A DNA stretch of 64,000 bases. Source: Nocardia inohanensis NBRC 100128. Lineage in GTDB: Bacteria > Actinomycetota > Actinomycetes > Mycobacteriales > Mycobacteriaceae. Positions 42,481-50,677 of the stretch are shown piece by piece. Below the pieces are notes generated by a model that did no database searches, was not told where the DNA came from, and worked only from the letters and a program-made list of their open reading frames with translations. The translations under genes and the position numbers were made by a program. Where the stretch lies: positions 1 to 64,000 of the forward strand of contig NZ_BDBK01000021.1 of the NCBI RefSeq assembly GCF_001612945.1, read 5' to 3'. Position 1 is the first letter of the stretch; the number at the start of each line of letters is the position of its first letter.

Positions 42481-42515
42481 ATCGGCCCGATACGGAGTCT
42501 CCGTATCGGGCCGAT
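42481..42515 (+). terminator. Terminator of the ABC exporter operon
   Basis: ATCGGCCCGATACGG at 42481-42495 pairs perfectly with CCGTATCGGGCCGAT at 42501-42515 around AGTCT. The stem is 15 bp and is followed by GTCATTT. Confidence 0.85.
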
Positions 42516-42543
42516 GTCATTTCCGGGGGATGTCATTTCCGGG
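42513..42543. repeat. Tandem 15-bp direct repeat
   Basis: GATGTCATTTCCGGG occurs at 42513-42527 and again at 42529-42543. It lies between the terminator and the cyclase promoter region. It may be a slipped duplication or a binding site. Confidence 0.6.
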
Positions 42544-42718
42544 TCGCGACCGGGGTGACAGGTACGTTGAGAAGAACGCTGTGTGAAAACTGTCGCTTCC
42601 ATCCGGAAGGGCCTAGCCGCCGAACTGAACCGTCGGTAGCATCGCCTCAGCAACCAACGCACTCAAACATCGGCGGGCTCAACGTTGTGGCCGCTCGTAC
42701 CGATCGGGAGGTGTACAG

Positions 42719-43756
42719 GTGGCAATCATTAATCCATCCGAGGATCAAGCCCTGAGATACGCTCTGGGCGTGAGCGAACGACCCTCCGACGGCGGAGACC
42801 GCGCGAACGACGCGAACCGCACCGAAGGTTTGGGCACCGATCGCAACCGGTCGAAGAACTCGACCGGTTCCCGTCCGCGTGAACCGCGTCCCATCGATCC
42901 GGATGTGGTGATTCCGCTGGTCCCGGCCGATATCGACGAGAACGAAGCCAACCGCCGCCGGGGCCGTTTCCCCGGCCAGCTCTCCGGCCTGATGGCCGCC
43001 GCCAATCAGCGCGGCGACCTGATCGGCGCGATCCGCAAGGCCCGCGAAAACCTGCCCGGCGACCCCGCTTTCGGTGATCCGCTCTCGGTCTCCGGTCCCG
43101 GCAGCGCCCGCGCTGTGGCCCGTGCCGCCGACAAGCTGGTCGGCGATTCGCCCAGTGCCGCACGCGAATTGGGCCTGGGCGCCCTCCAGGTCTGGCAGGC
43201 CATGCTGGAACGGGTCGGCAAGGGCCGCGGCACCCAGGAGATCACCATCATGTTCACCGATCTGGTGGCCTTCTCCAGCTGGTCCCTCGCCGCCGGTGAC
43301 GAGGCGACCCTGGAACTGCTGCGCCGCGTGGCCAAGGCCATCGAACCGCCCATCGTGGACCGTGGCGGCTCCGTGGTGAAGCGCATGGGCGATGGGGTGA
43401 TGGCGGTCTTCCCGTCGGCCGATCGGGCCGTACGGGCGGCCGTGGCCGCCAAGGAGAACCTCTCGGGCGTCAGCATCGACGGCTACCGCCCCCAGATGCG
43501 GGTGGGCCTGCACACGGGTTCGCCCCGCGAGATCGGCGGCGACTGGCTGGGTGTCGACGTCACCATCGCCGCGCGCGTGATGGAAGCGGGCGGCAACGGC
43601 AACACCATGCTCTCCGCCGTCACCCTGGATTCCCTCGACCCGGAAACCTTGGAAGAACTCGGTTTCGGCGTAAAGCCCTACCGCCGCAGCTTCTTCGCCG
43701 CCCCGCTCAGCGGAGTACCGGAGGACCTGCGCATCTTCCGCCTCGACGCCGAGTAG
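42719..43756 (+). CDS. Class III adenylate/guanylate cyclase
   Basis: A 345-residue protein. The first 60 residues are charged and disordered, followed by a helical regulatory region resembling that of Rv1264-type cyclases, then the catalytic domain from about residue 175. Metal Asp residues are in IMFTDLVAFS and KRMGDGVMAVF, and the latter also has the purine-contacting Lys. GGDWLGVDVTIAARV contains the second specificity Asp and the transition-state Arg, but the usual Asn four residues before that Arg is Thr. Activity may be reduced or altered. The GTG start at 42719 has GGGAGG about 8 bp upstream; a GTG at 42770 is the alternative. No membrane segment. Confidence 0.88.
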   Translation: MAIINPSEDQALRYALGVSERPSDGGDRANDANRTEGLGTDRNRSKNSTGSRPREPRPIDPDVVIPLVPADIDENEANRRRGRFPGQLSGLMAAANQRGDLIGAIRKARENLPGDPAFGDPLSVSGPGSARAVARAADKLVGDSPSAARELGLGALQVWQAMLERVGKGRGTQEITIMFTDLVAFSSWSLAAGDEATLELLRRVAKAIEPPIVDRGGSVVKRMGDGVMAVFPSADRAVRAAVAAKENLSGVSIDGYRPQMRVGLHTGSPREIGGDWLGVDVTIAARVMEAGGNGNTMLSAVTLDSLDPETLEELGFGVKPYRRSFFAAPLSGVPEDLRIFRLDAE

Positions 43757-43764
43757 CAAGAACC

Positions 43765-43862
43765 ATCGGGGGCCGGGGGCGGAGCCCCGGAAGTCGCGAG
43801 GGGGCTGGGGCGGAGCCCCGAAGTCTCGAGGGGGTTCGGGGGCGAAGCCCCTGAGAGCTACG
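43765..43862. repeat. Three tandem GC-rich 30-34-bp units
   Basis: Three copies begin at about 43765, 43799 and 43829, each with a G-run, a GGGGC-GGAGCCCC-type short hairpin and an AAGTC(G/T)CGAG-like junction; the third has diverged. They fill the gap between two convergent genes. Similar G-runs with complementary C-runs occur at 22838-22862. They may be dispersed intergenic repeats with terminator activity. Confidence 0.75.
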
Positions 43863-43870
43863 AGAGTCGT

Positions 43871-44023
43871 CTACATCCAGAGGATGGCCCCGGCCACGGC
43901 GAGCGCACCGGCCACGGCGAGCGCGATGGCGAGGGGCTTGGCTGTCTTCCAGGTCGTGTAGGCCCCGCCGAGCAGGAATCCGGCAAGGGCCAGCAGCAGC
44001 ACGAAAATCACGCTCGACGACAT
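43871..44023 (-). CDS. 50-residue membrane protein
   Basis: A short gene encoding MSSSVIFVLLLALAGFLLGG followed by AYTTWKTAKPLAIALAVAGA and a hydrophobic end at LWM. Two membrane helices flank a short basic loop (TWKTAKP). Third positions are strongly GC-biased, supporting coding. It is convergent with the cyclase gene and divergent from the AtuA-like gene. Function unknown. Confidence 0.6.
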   Translation of the reverse strand: MSSSVIFVLLLALAGFLLGGAYTTWKTAKPLAIALAVAGALAVAGAILWM

Positions 44024-44091
44024 CGCTCAAGTTTGCAGGAAGGGTGCCGAATCGCCCGACACCGGCTCTGACCTGCGATCCCACAAATTAA

Positions 44092-44107
44092 CAAGCACGC
44101 AGGCTTG
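44092..44107. promoter_or_regulatory. Possible TetR operator upstream of acyl-CoA operon
   Basis: CAAGC at 44092-44096 and GCTTG at 44103-44107 form an inverted repeat with a 6-bp spacer in an AT-rich island (TTAACAAGC... GCTTGATTTTTTC). The operon's last gene is a TetR regulator, so autoregulation here is plausible. Confidence 0.45.
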
Positions 44108-44191
44108 ATTTTTTCTTGTCCCGATGTGACCCTTGATCCGACCGCGGCAGAGACGCCGCGCCCGGACGCGGGTGCACATGGGAGGCCCAGT

Positions 44192-45907
44192 ATGAGTCAG
44201 CTCGCCGAGAATCCGGAGCTTCTTCGGATCGGCAACTGTTCCGGCTTCTACGGTGATCGGCTCAGCGCCATGCGCGAGATGCTCGAGGGCGGGCAGCTCG
44301 ATGTGCTCACCGGCGACTATCTGGCCGAACTCACCATGCTGATCCTGGGCCGGGATCGTATGAAGGACGCGAACCTCGGCTACGCCAAGACTTTCGTGAA
44401 GCAGCTGGAGGGCAGCCTCGGCCTGGCCCTGGAATCGGGCGTGAAGATCGTCGCGAACGCGGGCGGCCTGAACCCCGCCGGGCTGGCGCAGCGCGTCCGC
44501 GAGGTGGCCGAAAAGCTCGGTCTCACACCGAAGATCGCATACGTGACCGGTGACGACCTGCTGCCGCGCGCCGCCGAACTCGGCTTGGGCGCCCCGCTCA
44601 CGGCCAATGCCTACCTCGGCGCATGGGGCATCGCCGAATGCCTGAACGCGGGCGCGGACATCGTCGTCACCGGCCGCGTCACCGACGCCTCGCTGGTGGT
44701 CGGCCCCGCCGCCGCCCATTTCGGTTGGAGCCGTACGGATTACGACGCGCTCGCCGGCGCCGTGGTGGCGGGCCATGTGATCGAGTGCAGCACCCAGGCC
44801 ACCGGCGGCAATTTCGCCTTCTTCACCGAGATCCCGGATATGAACCGCCCCGGCTTCCCGATCGCCGAGCTCCGCCGCGACGGCAGCAGCGTGATCACCA
44901 AGCACGAAGGCACCGGCGGCGCGGTCACCGTGGACACGGTGGAAGCCCAGCTCATGTACGAGATCCAGAGCCCGCGCTACGCCGGCCCGGATGTGACCAC
45001 CCGCCTGGACAGCATCCGGCTCAGCCAGGAGGGGCCGGACCGCGTGCTGATCAGCGGCGTGCTCGGCGAGGCCCCGCCCGCGCGGACCAAGGTCTCGCTG
45101 AACACCATCGGCGGCTTCCGCAATGAAGTCGAATTCATCGTCACCGGCCTGGATATCGAGGCCAAAGCGCGACTGGCGCAACAGCAGCTGGAGTCCTGGC
45201 TGCCGGTGCGCCCCGCCGAGCTGGACTGGTCGCTGGTGCGCCTGGACCGCCCGGACGCCGAGACCGAGGAGCAGGCCAGCGCGCTGCTGCGCTGTGTCGT
45301 GCGCGATCCCGACCCCAGCAAGGTGGGCCGTGGATTCTCCAGCGTGGCAGTCGAATTGGCGCTGGCCAGCTACGCGGGCTTCTCGCTGACCGCACCGCCC
45401 GGAAACGGCGGCCCGTACGGAGTTTTCAAGCCGGGTTACGTCGATTCCGGGGAAGTTCCGCACACCGCCGTGCTGCCGGACGGTTCCGAGGTCGCCATCG
45501 CACCCGCATCGGAGACATTGACGCTGGCGGAGGTCGCGGAACCGGTTCTGCCACAGCCGCTTCCGGCCGGTGAAACCAAGCGCGTCCCGCTGGGCACGAT
45601 CGCGCTGGCCCGCAGCGGCGACAAGGGCGGCAATGCCAATATCGGCGTCTGGGTCCGCACCGACGCCGAATGGCGGTGGCTGGTCAACGCTTTGACCGTC
45701 GACGAGTTGCGCCTGCTGCTGCCGGAGACCGCGAAACTGCCCGTGACCCGGCATGTCCTGCCGAATCTGCGGGCCCTCAATTTCATTGTCGAAGGGCTGC
45801 TGGGGGAGGGCGTGGCCTATCAGGCGCGCTTCGATCCGCAGGCCAAGGGGCTCGGGGAATGGCTGCGAGCCCGGCACATCGAGATTCCTGTGGAGTTGCT
45901 GCCATGA
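44192..45907 (+). CDS. Acyclic terpene utilisation AtuA family protein
   Basis: A 571-residue protein, counterpart of Rv0976c. The N-terminal AtuA (DUF1446) domain includes IGNCSGFYGDRLSAMREML, GDYLAELTMLILGR, NAGGLNP and VTGRVTDASLVV. The C-terminal 100 residues (LARSGDKGGNANIGVWVR) form the AtuA-like ferredoxin-fold domain often encoded as a separate small protein. Its biochemical role is unsettled, but it is always linked to acyl-CoA carboxylase clusters for citronellol or branched-acid breakdown. The ATG at 44192 has GGGAGG upstream. It leads the operon and overlaps the next gene by 4 bp. Confidence 0.9.
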   Translation: MSQLAENPELLRIGNCSGFYGDRLSAMREMLEGGQLDVLTGDYLAELTMLILGRDRMKDANLGYAKTFVKQLEGSLGLALESGVKIVANAGGLNPAGLAQRVREVAEKLGLTPKIAYVTGDDLLPRAAELGLGAPLTANAYLGAWGIAECLNAGADIVVTGRVTDASLVVGPAAAHFGWSRTDYDALAGAVVAGHVIECSTQATGGNFAFFTEIPDMNRPGFPIAELRRDGSSVITKHEGTGGAVTVDTVEAQLMYEIQSPRYAGPDVTTRLDSIRLSQEGPDRVLISGVLGEAPPARTKVSLNTIGGFRNEVEFIVTGLDIEAKARLAQQQLESWLPVRPAELDWSLVRLDRPDAETEEQASALLRCVVRDPDPSKVGRGFSSVAVELALASYAGFSLTAPPGNGGPYGVFKPGYVDSGEVPHTAVLPDGSEVAIAPASETLTLAEVAEPVLPQPLPAGETKRVPLGTIALARSGDKGGNANIGVWVRTDAEWRWLVNALTVDELRLLLPETAKLPVTRHVLPNLRALNFIVEGLLGEGVAYQARFDPQAKGLGEWLRARHIEIPVELLP

Positions 45908-47067
45908 AGACCGGATACGTGAATCCCTGGACCACGCCGGAGCGTCGCGAATTGCGGGCTACCGTGCGTGGTTTCGCCGAGCGGGAAGTGCTCCCGTATC
46001 TGGACGATTGGGAACGGAGCGGCGAGATCCCGCGCGAGCTGCACAAGAAGGCGGGCGCGCTGGGGCTGCTGGGCATCCAGTTCCCCGAAGAGGTCGGCGG
46101 TTCCGGCGGTGACGGTATCGACGCCGCCATCGTGTGCGAGGAATTGCATTACGCGGGCTGCTCGGGCGGCCTGTTCGCCTCGCTCTTCACCTGCGGGATC
46201 GCGGTGCCGCACATCGTCGCGTCCGGGAATCAGGAGCACATCGAGCGCTGGGTGAAGCCGACCCTGGCGGGCGAGAAGATCGGTTCCCTGGCGATCACCG
46301 AGCCGGGTGGCGGTTCCGATGTCGGCCACCTGCGCACCACCGCGGTACGCGACGGCGACGAGTTCATCGTCAACGGCTCCAAGACCTTCATCACCTCCGG
46401 CGTGCGCGCCGATTACGTGGTAACGGCGGTGCGCACCGGCGGCTCCGGCGCGGCCGGCGTCTCGCTGCTCGTCGTCGAGAAGGGCACGCCCGGCTTCACC
46501 GTCAGCCGCAAGCTGGAGAAGATGGGCTGGCTGGCCTCCGACACCGCCGAACTCTCCTATGTCGATGCGCGCGTGCCGGTTTCGAACCTGGTCGGCGCGG
46601 AGAACTCCGGCTTCGCCCAGATCGCCACGGCCTTCGTGAGCGAACGTGTCGGCCTCGCCGCCCAGGCGTACGGTCACGCCCAGCGCTGCCTGGACCTCAC
46701 CCTGCAATGGTGCCGCGACCGCGAAACCTTCGGCCGCCCGCTGATCAGCCGCCAGGCCGTGCAGAACACCCTCTCGGAGATGGCGCGCCGCATCGATGTG
46801 GCCCGCGTCTACACCCATCATGTGGTGGACCGTGCCGCCCAGGGCGAGACCGATCTCATCGCCGAGGTGTGCTTCGCCAAGAACACCGCCGTGGAGACCG
46901 CCGAATGGGTTGCCCACCAGGCGGTTCAGCTCTTCGGCGGGCTCGGCTACATGCGTGAGTCCGAGGTCGAGCGCCACTACCGGGACGTTCGCATTCTCGG
47001 TATCGGCGGCGGCACCAACGAAATCCTGACCAGCCTCGCGGCCAAGCGATTGGGGTTCCAGTCTTGA
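45904..47067 (+). CDS. fadE13: Acyl-CoA dehydrogenase (FadE13-like)
   Basis: A 387-residue FAD enzyme introducing a double bond into acyl-CoA. ITEPGGGSDVGHLRTTA and NGSKTFITSG are flavin and substrate motifs. The C-terminal GIGGGTNEI has Gly where medium-chain enzymes keep catalytic Glu. The likely base is instead the Glu of FVSERVG, as in isovaleryl-CoA and long-chain dehydrogenases. This points to a branched or long substrate. It overlaps its neighbours on both sides by 4 bp. Confidence 0.92.
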   Translation: MKTGYVNPWTTPERRELRATVRGFAEREVLPYLDDWERSGEIPRELHKKAGALGLLGIQFPEEVGGSGGDGIDAAIVCEELHYAGCSGGLFASLFTCGIAVPHIVASGNQEHIERWVKPTLAGEKIGSLAITEPGGGSDVGHLRTTAVRDGDEFIVNGSKTFITSGVRADYVVTAVRTGGSGAAGVSLLVVEKGTPGFTVSRKLEKMGWLASDTAELSYVDARVPVSNLVGAENSGFAQIATAFVSERVGLAAQAYGHAQRCLDLTLQWCRDRETFGRPLISRQAVQNTLSEMARRIDVARVYTHHVVDRAAQGETDLIAEVCFAKNTAVETAEWVAHQAVQLFGGLGYMRESEVERHYRDVRILGIGGGTNEILTSLAAKRLGFQS

Positions 47068-48668
47068 CCACTCTGCGTAGCACCGTAGATCCGAAATCGG
47101 CCGACTATCAGGCGGCCGCCGAAGCCATGACCGCCAAGTTGACCGAGGTGGAGGCCGAGTACGCCAAGAACATCGCAGGCGGCGGTCCGGACAAGATGGC
47201 GCGGCATCGCAAGCGCGGCAAGCTGACCGCGCGCGAGCGCATCGAGCTGCTGCTCGACGAGGATTCGCCGTTCCTGGAGCTGGCCCCGCTGGCCGGGTGG
47301 GGCAGTGACTTCCATGTGGGTGCGAGCGTCATCGCGGGCATCGGCATCGTCGAGGGCGTCGAGTGCATGATCACCGCACCGGATCCGACGGTGCGCGGCG
47401 GCACCTCGAACCCGTGGACGCTGCGCAAGACCCTGCGCATGAACGACATCGCGCTGGAGAACCGCCTGCCGGTGATCGGCCTGGTGGAGTCCGGCGGCGC
47501 GGATCTGCCCACGCAGAAAGAGGTGTTCGTCCCCGGCGGGCGCATGTTCCGGGACCTGACTCGTTTGTCGGCGGCCGGAATCCCCACCATCGCACTGGTT
47601 TTCGGCAATTCGACCGCGGGCGGCGCGTACATCCCGGGCATGTCCGACTACACGGTCATGATCAAGGATCGCTCCAAGGTGTTCCTGGGCGGTCCGCCGC
47701 TGGTCAAGATGGCCACCGGTGAGGAGTCCGACGACGAATCCCTGGGCGGTGCGGAAATGCACGCCCGCACTTCGGGTCTCGCGGACTACCTGGCCGTGGA
47801 CGAGCAGGACGCGATTCGCCTGGGCCGCTCCATCGTGAAGCGGCTGAACTGGCAGAAGCAGGGTCCGGCGGCGCGACCGATCGAGGAGATCATCGAGCCG
47901 CTCTACGACCAGGAGGAACTGCTCGGCATCGTGCCGACCGACCTCAAGATCCCGTTCGATCCGCGCGAGGTCATCGCCCGCGTGGTGGACGGTTCGGACT
48001 TCGACGAGTTCAAGCCGCTCTACGGCTCCAGTCTGGTCACCGGCTGGGCGGAACTGCACGGCTACCCGGTCGGCATCCTCGCCAATGCGCGCGGCGTGCT
48101 GTTCTCCGAGGAAGCGCAGAAGGCCACCCAGTTCATCCAGCTGGCGAACCAGTCGAATACGCCACTTTTGTTCCTGCACAACACCACCGGCTACATGGTC
48201 GGCAAGGAGTACGAGCAGAAGGGCATCATCAAGCACGGCGCGCAGATGATCAACGCGGTGTCGAACTCGAAGGTGCCGCACATTTCGCTGCTCATGGGTG
48301 CGTCCTACGGTGCGGGCCATTACGGCATGTGCGGTCGTGCCTACGATCCGCGCTTCGTATTCGCTTGGCCCAGTGCGAAATCCGCTGTCATGGGTGGTGC
48401 GCAGCTGGCGGGCGTCATCTCCATCGTGGGCCGGGCGGCCAATGAGGCACGCGGGATTCCGTTCAACGAGGAGCAGGACGCCGGTCTGCGCGCCATGATC
48501 GAGGCGCAGATCGAGGCCGAATCGCTGCCCATGTTCATGTCGGGCCGCCTCTACGACGACGGCGTCATCGACCCCCGCGATACCCGCACGGTGTTGGGAA
48601 TGGCCTTGTCCGCCATCCACAATTCCCCGATCAAGGGCGCCGAGGGCTTCGGCGTCTTCCGGATGTGA
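47064..48668 (+). CDS. accD2: Acyl-CoA carboxylase beta subunit (carboxyltransferase)
   Basis: A 534-residue carboxyltransferase with the two crotonase-fold halves: GGTSNPWTLRKTLRMNDIAL, then NSTAGGAYIPGMSDYTVMI with VFLGGPPLVKMATGE, then GASYGAGHYGMCGRAYDPRF. The overall pattern is closest to methylcrotonyl/geranyl-CoA carboxylase beta subunits rather than propionyl-CoA enzymes. The start is a TTG at 47064 overlapping the previous stop (TTGA); no ATG fits. It pairs with the next gene, giving a biotin carboxylase complex. Confidence 0.93.
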   Translation: MTTLRSTVDPKSADYQAAAEAMTAKLTEVEAEYAKNIAGGGPDKMARHRKRGKLTARERIELLLDEDSPFLELAPLAGWGSDFHVGASVIAGIGIVEGVECMITAPDPTVRGGTSNPWTLRKTLRMNDIALENRLPVIGLVESGGADLPTQKEVFVPGGRMFRDLTRLSAAGIPTIALVFGNSTAGGAYIPGMSDYTVMIKDRSKVFLGGPPLVKMATGEESDDESLGGAEMHARTSGLADYLAVDEQDAIRLGRSIVKRLNWQKQGPAARPIEEIIEPLYDQEELLGIVPTDLKIPFDPREVIARVVDGSDFDEFKPLYGSSLVTGWAELHGYPVGILANARGVLFSEEAQKATQFIQLANQSNTPLLFLHNTTGYMVGKEYEQKGIIKHGAQMINAVSNSKVPHISLLMGASYGAGHYGMCGRAYDPRFVFAWPSAKSAVMGGAQLAGVISIVGRAANEARGIPFNEEQDAGLRAMIEAQIEAESLPMFMSGRLYDDGVIDPRDTRTVLGMALSAIHNSPIKGAEGFGVFRM

Positions 48669-48676
48669 GGCCGAGT

Positions 48677-50674
48677 ATGGAGATCACGAACGTTCTGGTC
48701 GCCAATCGCGGCGAGATCGCCCGGCGGGTGTTCGCCACCTGCCGCCGGATGGGTATCGCGACGACCGCGGTGTACTCGGATGCCGATGCCAACGCCCCGC
48801 ATGTGGCCGAGGCGGACGCGGCGATTCGCCTGCCGGGCAACACTCCCGGCGAAACCTACCTGCGCGCTGAGCTGATCATCGAGGCCGCGCTGGCCGCCGG
48901 CGCCGACGCGATCCACCCGGGCTACGGATTCCTCTCCGAGAACGCCGAATTCGCCAAGGCGGTGCAGGATGCCGGGCTGACCTGGATCGGCCCGCCGGTC
49001 ACCGCCATCGAGCAGATGGGCTCCAAGGTCGAGTCCAAGAAGATGATGGACGCCGCCGGTGTGCCCGTTCTGAAGCAGCTCGACCCCGCCGAGGTCACCG
49101 CCGACCTGCTGCCGGTGCTGATCAAGGCGTCGGCGGGCGGCGGCGGCCGCGGTATGCGCGTGGTGCGCGAGCTGGCCGACCTGACCCCGCAGATCGAGGC
49201 CGCGCAGCGGGAAGCCCAGTCCGCCTTCGGTGATCCGACCGTCTTCTGTGAGCGCTACCTGGAGACCGGCCGCCACATCGAAGTGCAGGTCATGGCCGAC
49301 ACCCAGGGCACGGTGTGGGCGGTCGGCGAACGCGAATGCTCGATTCAGCGCCGCCACCAGAAGGTCGTGGAGGAGGCCCCGTCCCCACTGGTCGAGAAGA
49401 TCGACGGCATGCGGGCGCGGCTGTTCGAGGCCGCGAAGCTGGCGTCGGAGGCCATCGGTTACGAGGGTGCGGGCACCGTCGAATTCCTGGCCGACGAGAA
49501 GGGCGACTTCTTCTTCCTGGAGATGAATACCCGTCTCCAAGTGGAGCATCCGGTCACCGAGCAGGTCACCGGCCTGGACCTGGTGCGCCTCCAGTTGCAG
49601 GTGGCGGCGGGTCGCCCGCTGCCGGCGAAGCAGCCGGAGATGCGCGGGCATGCCATCGAGGTGCGGCTGTATGCCGAGGATCCCGCGCACGATTGGCAGC
49701 CGCAGTCGGGCCCCGTGCACAAGCTCGATATCCCCGGCACCGCAGGCGAATTCACCGTCCTGACCGAACCGGGCGTGCGTCTGGACACCGGCGTGGTGGA
49801 CGGTTCCGTGGTCGGCGTGCACTACGATCCGATGCTCTCGAAGGTCATCTCCTTCGCCGAAACCCGGGACGAGGCAGCGCATCTGCTGGCATCGGCCTTG
49901 CAGCGCGCCGAAATCCACGGCCTGGTCACCAACCGGGACCTGCTGGTGCGCGTGCTGCGGCATCCGGCGTTCCTGGCGGGCGACACCGATACCGCCTTCT
50001 TCGCCACGCACGGCCTGGAAAAGCTCTCCGCGCCTTTGGTTTCCGAGGCTGACGAGCAGCTCTCGATCGTGGCCGCCGCGCTCGCCGATGCCGCCGCCAA
50101 CCGGAAGTCGGCGCGGGTCGGCCGTGGGTTGCCGTCCGGTTGGCGCAATCTGCCGTCGCAGAGCCAGTCCAAGTCCTACGACAGCCGCCTCACCGGCAAG
50201 CACGAGGTGCGCTACCGCATCACCCGTGCCGGCCTCGAGGTGGAGGGCATCGACGGCCTCGAATTGCTGGATGCCACACCGGATTCCGTCACGCTGCTGG
50301 TGCCGGGGGAGCGCGGCAAGGTTCGCCGCACTTTCCGTGTCGCCCGCTACGGTGACCTGGTCGCGGTCGATTCCCCGCTCGGCCCGGTGGCCGTGCGCCG
50401 CCTGCCGCGCTTCGAGGATCCGGCCGATCAGGTCGCCGAGGGCTCGCTGCTCGCACCGATGCCGGGCGCGGTCATCCGCGTGGGCGCGGAGGTCGGCAGC
50501 CGGGTCGAGAAGGGCCAGCCCATCCTGTGGCTGGAGGCGATGAAGATGGAGCACACCATCGCGGCCCCCGCCGCGGGCACTCTCACCGAACTCAACGTAA
50601 CCGCAGGCCAGCAGGTCGAAGTCGGCGCAATCCTCGCCGTGGTCCAGTCCGACGACGCTGAAAACCAGGAGTAG
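48677..50674 (+). CDS. accA2: Biotin-dependent acyl-CoA carboxylase alpha subunit
   Basis: A 665-residue subunit holding biotin carboxylase (LVANRGEIARRVFATC, ATP-grasp KASAGGGGRGM, NTRLQVEHPVTE), a linker domain and the biotin carrier domain with the EAMKM motif; Lys623 is biotinylated. It matches Rv0973c in length. The ATG at 48677 has GAGG seven bp upstream; a GTG at 48665 overlapping the previous stop is the alternative. With AccD2 it should carboxylate a branched enoyl-CoA. Confidence 0.94.
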   Translation: MEITNVLVANRGEIARRVFATCRRMGIATTAVYSDADANAPHVAEADAAIRLPGNTPGETYLRAELIIEAALAAGADAIHPGYGFLSENAEFAKAVQDAGLTWIGPPVTAIEQMGSKVESKKMMDAAGVPVLKQLDPAEVTADLLPVLIKASAGGGGRGMRVVRELADLTPQIEAAQREAQSAFGDPTVFCERYLETGRHIEVQVMADTQGTVWAVGERECSIQRRHQKVVEEAPSPLVEKIDGMRARLFEAAKLASEAIGYEGAGTVEFLADEKGDFFFLEMNTRLQVEHPVTEQVTGLDLVRLQLQVAAGRPLPAKQPEMRGHAIEVRLYAEDPAHDWQPQSGPVHKLDIPGTAGEFTVLTEPGVRLDTGVVDGSVVGVHYDPMLSKVISFAETRDEAAHLLASALQRAEIHGLVTNRDLLVRVLRHPAFLAGDTDTAFFATHGLEKLSAPLVSEADEQLSIVAAALADAAANRKSARVGRGLPSGWRNLPSQSQSKSYDSRLTGKHEVRYRITRAGLEVEGIDGLELLDATPDSVTLLVPGERGKVRRTFRVARYGDLVAVDSPLGPVAVRRLPRFEDPADQVAEGSLLAPMPGAVIRVGAEVGSRVEKGQPILWLEAMKMEHTIAAPAAGTLTELNVTAGQQVEVGAILAVVQSDDAENQE

Positions 50675-50677
50675 GCA

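Noticed and set aside
43765..43862. CRISPR array
   Set aside because: Units are contiguous with no unique spacers and diverge between copies.
44092..44118. Terminator (CAAGC hairpin plus T-run)
   Set aside because: A 5-bp stem is too weak, and the site is upstream of an operon rather than after a gene; an operator is more likely.
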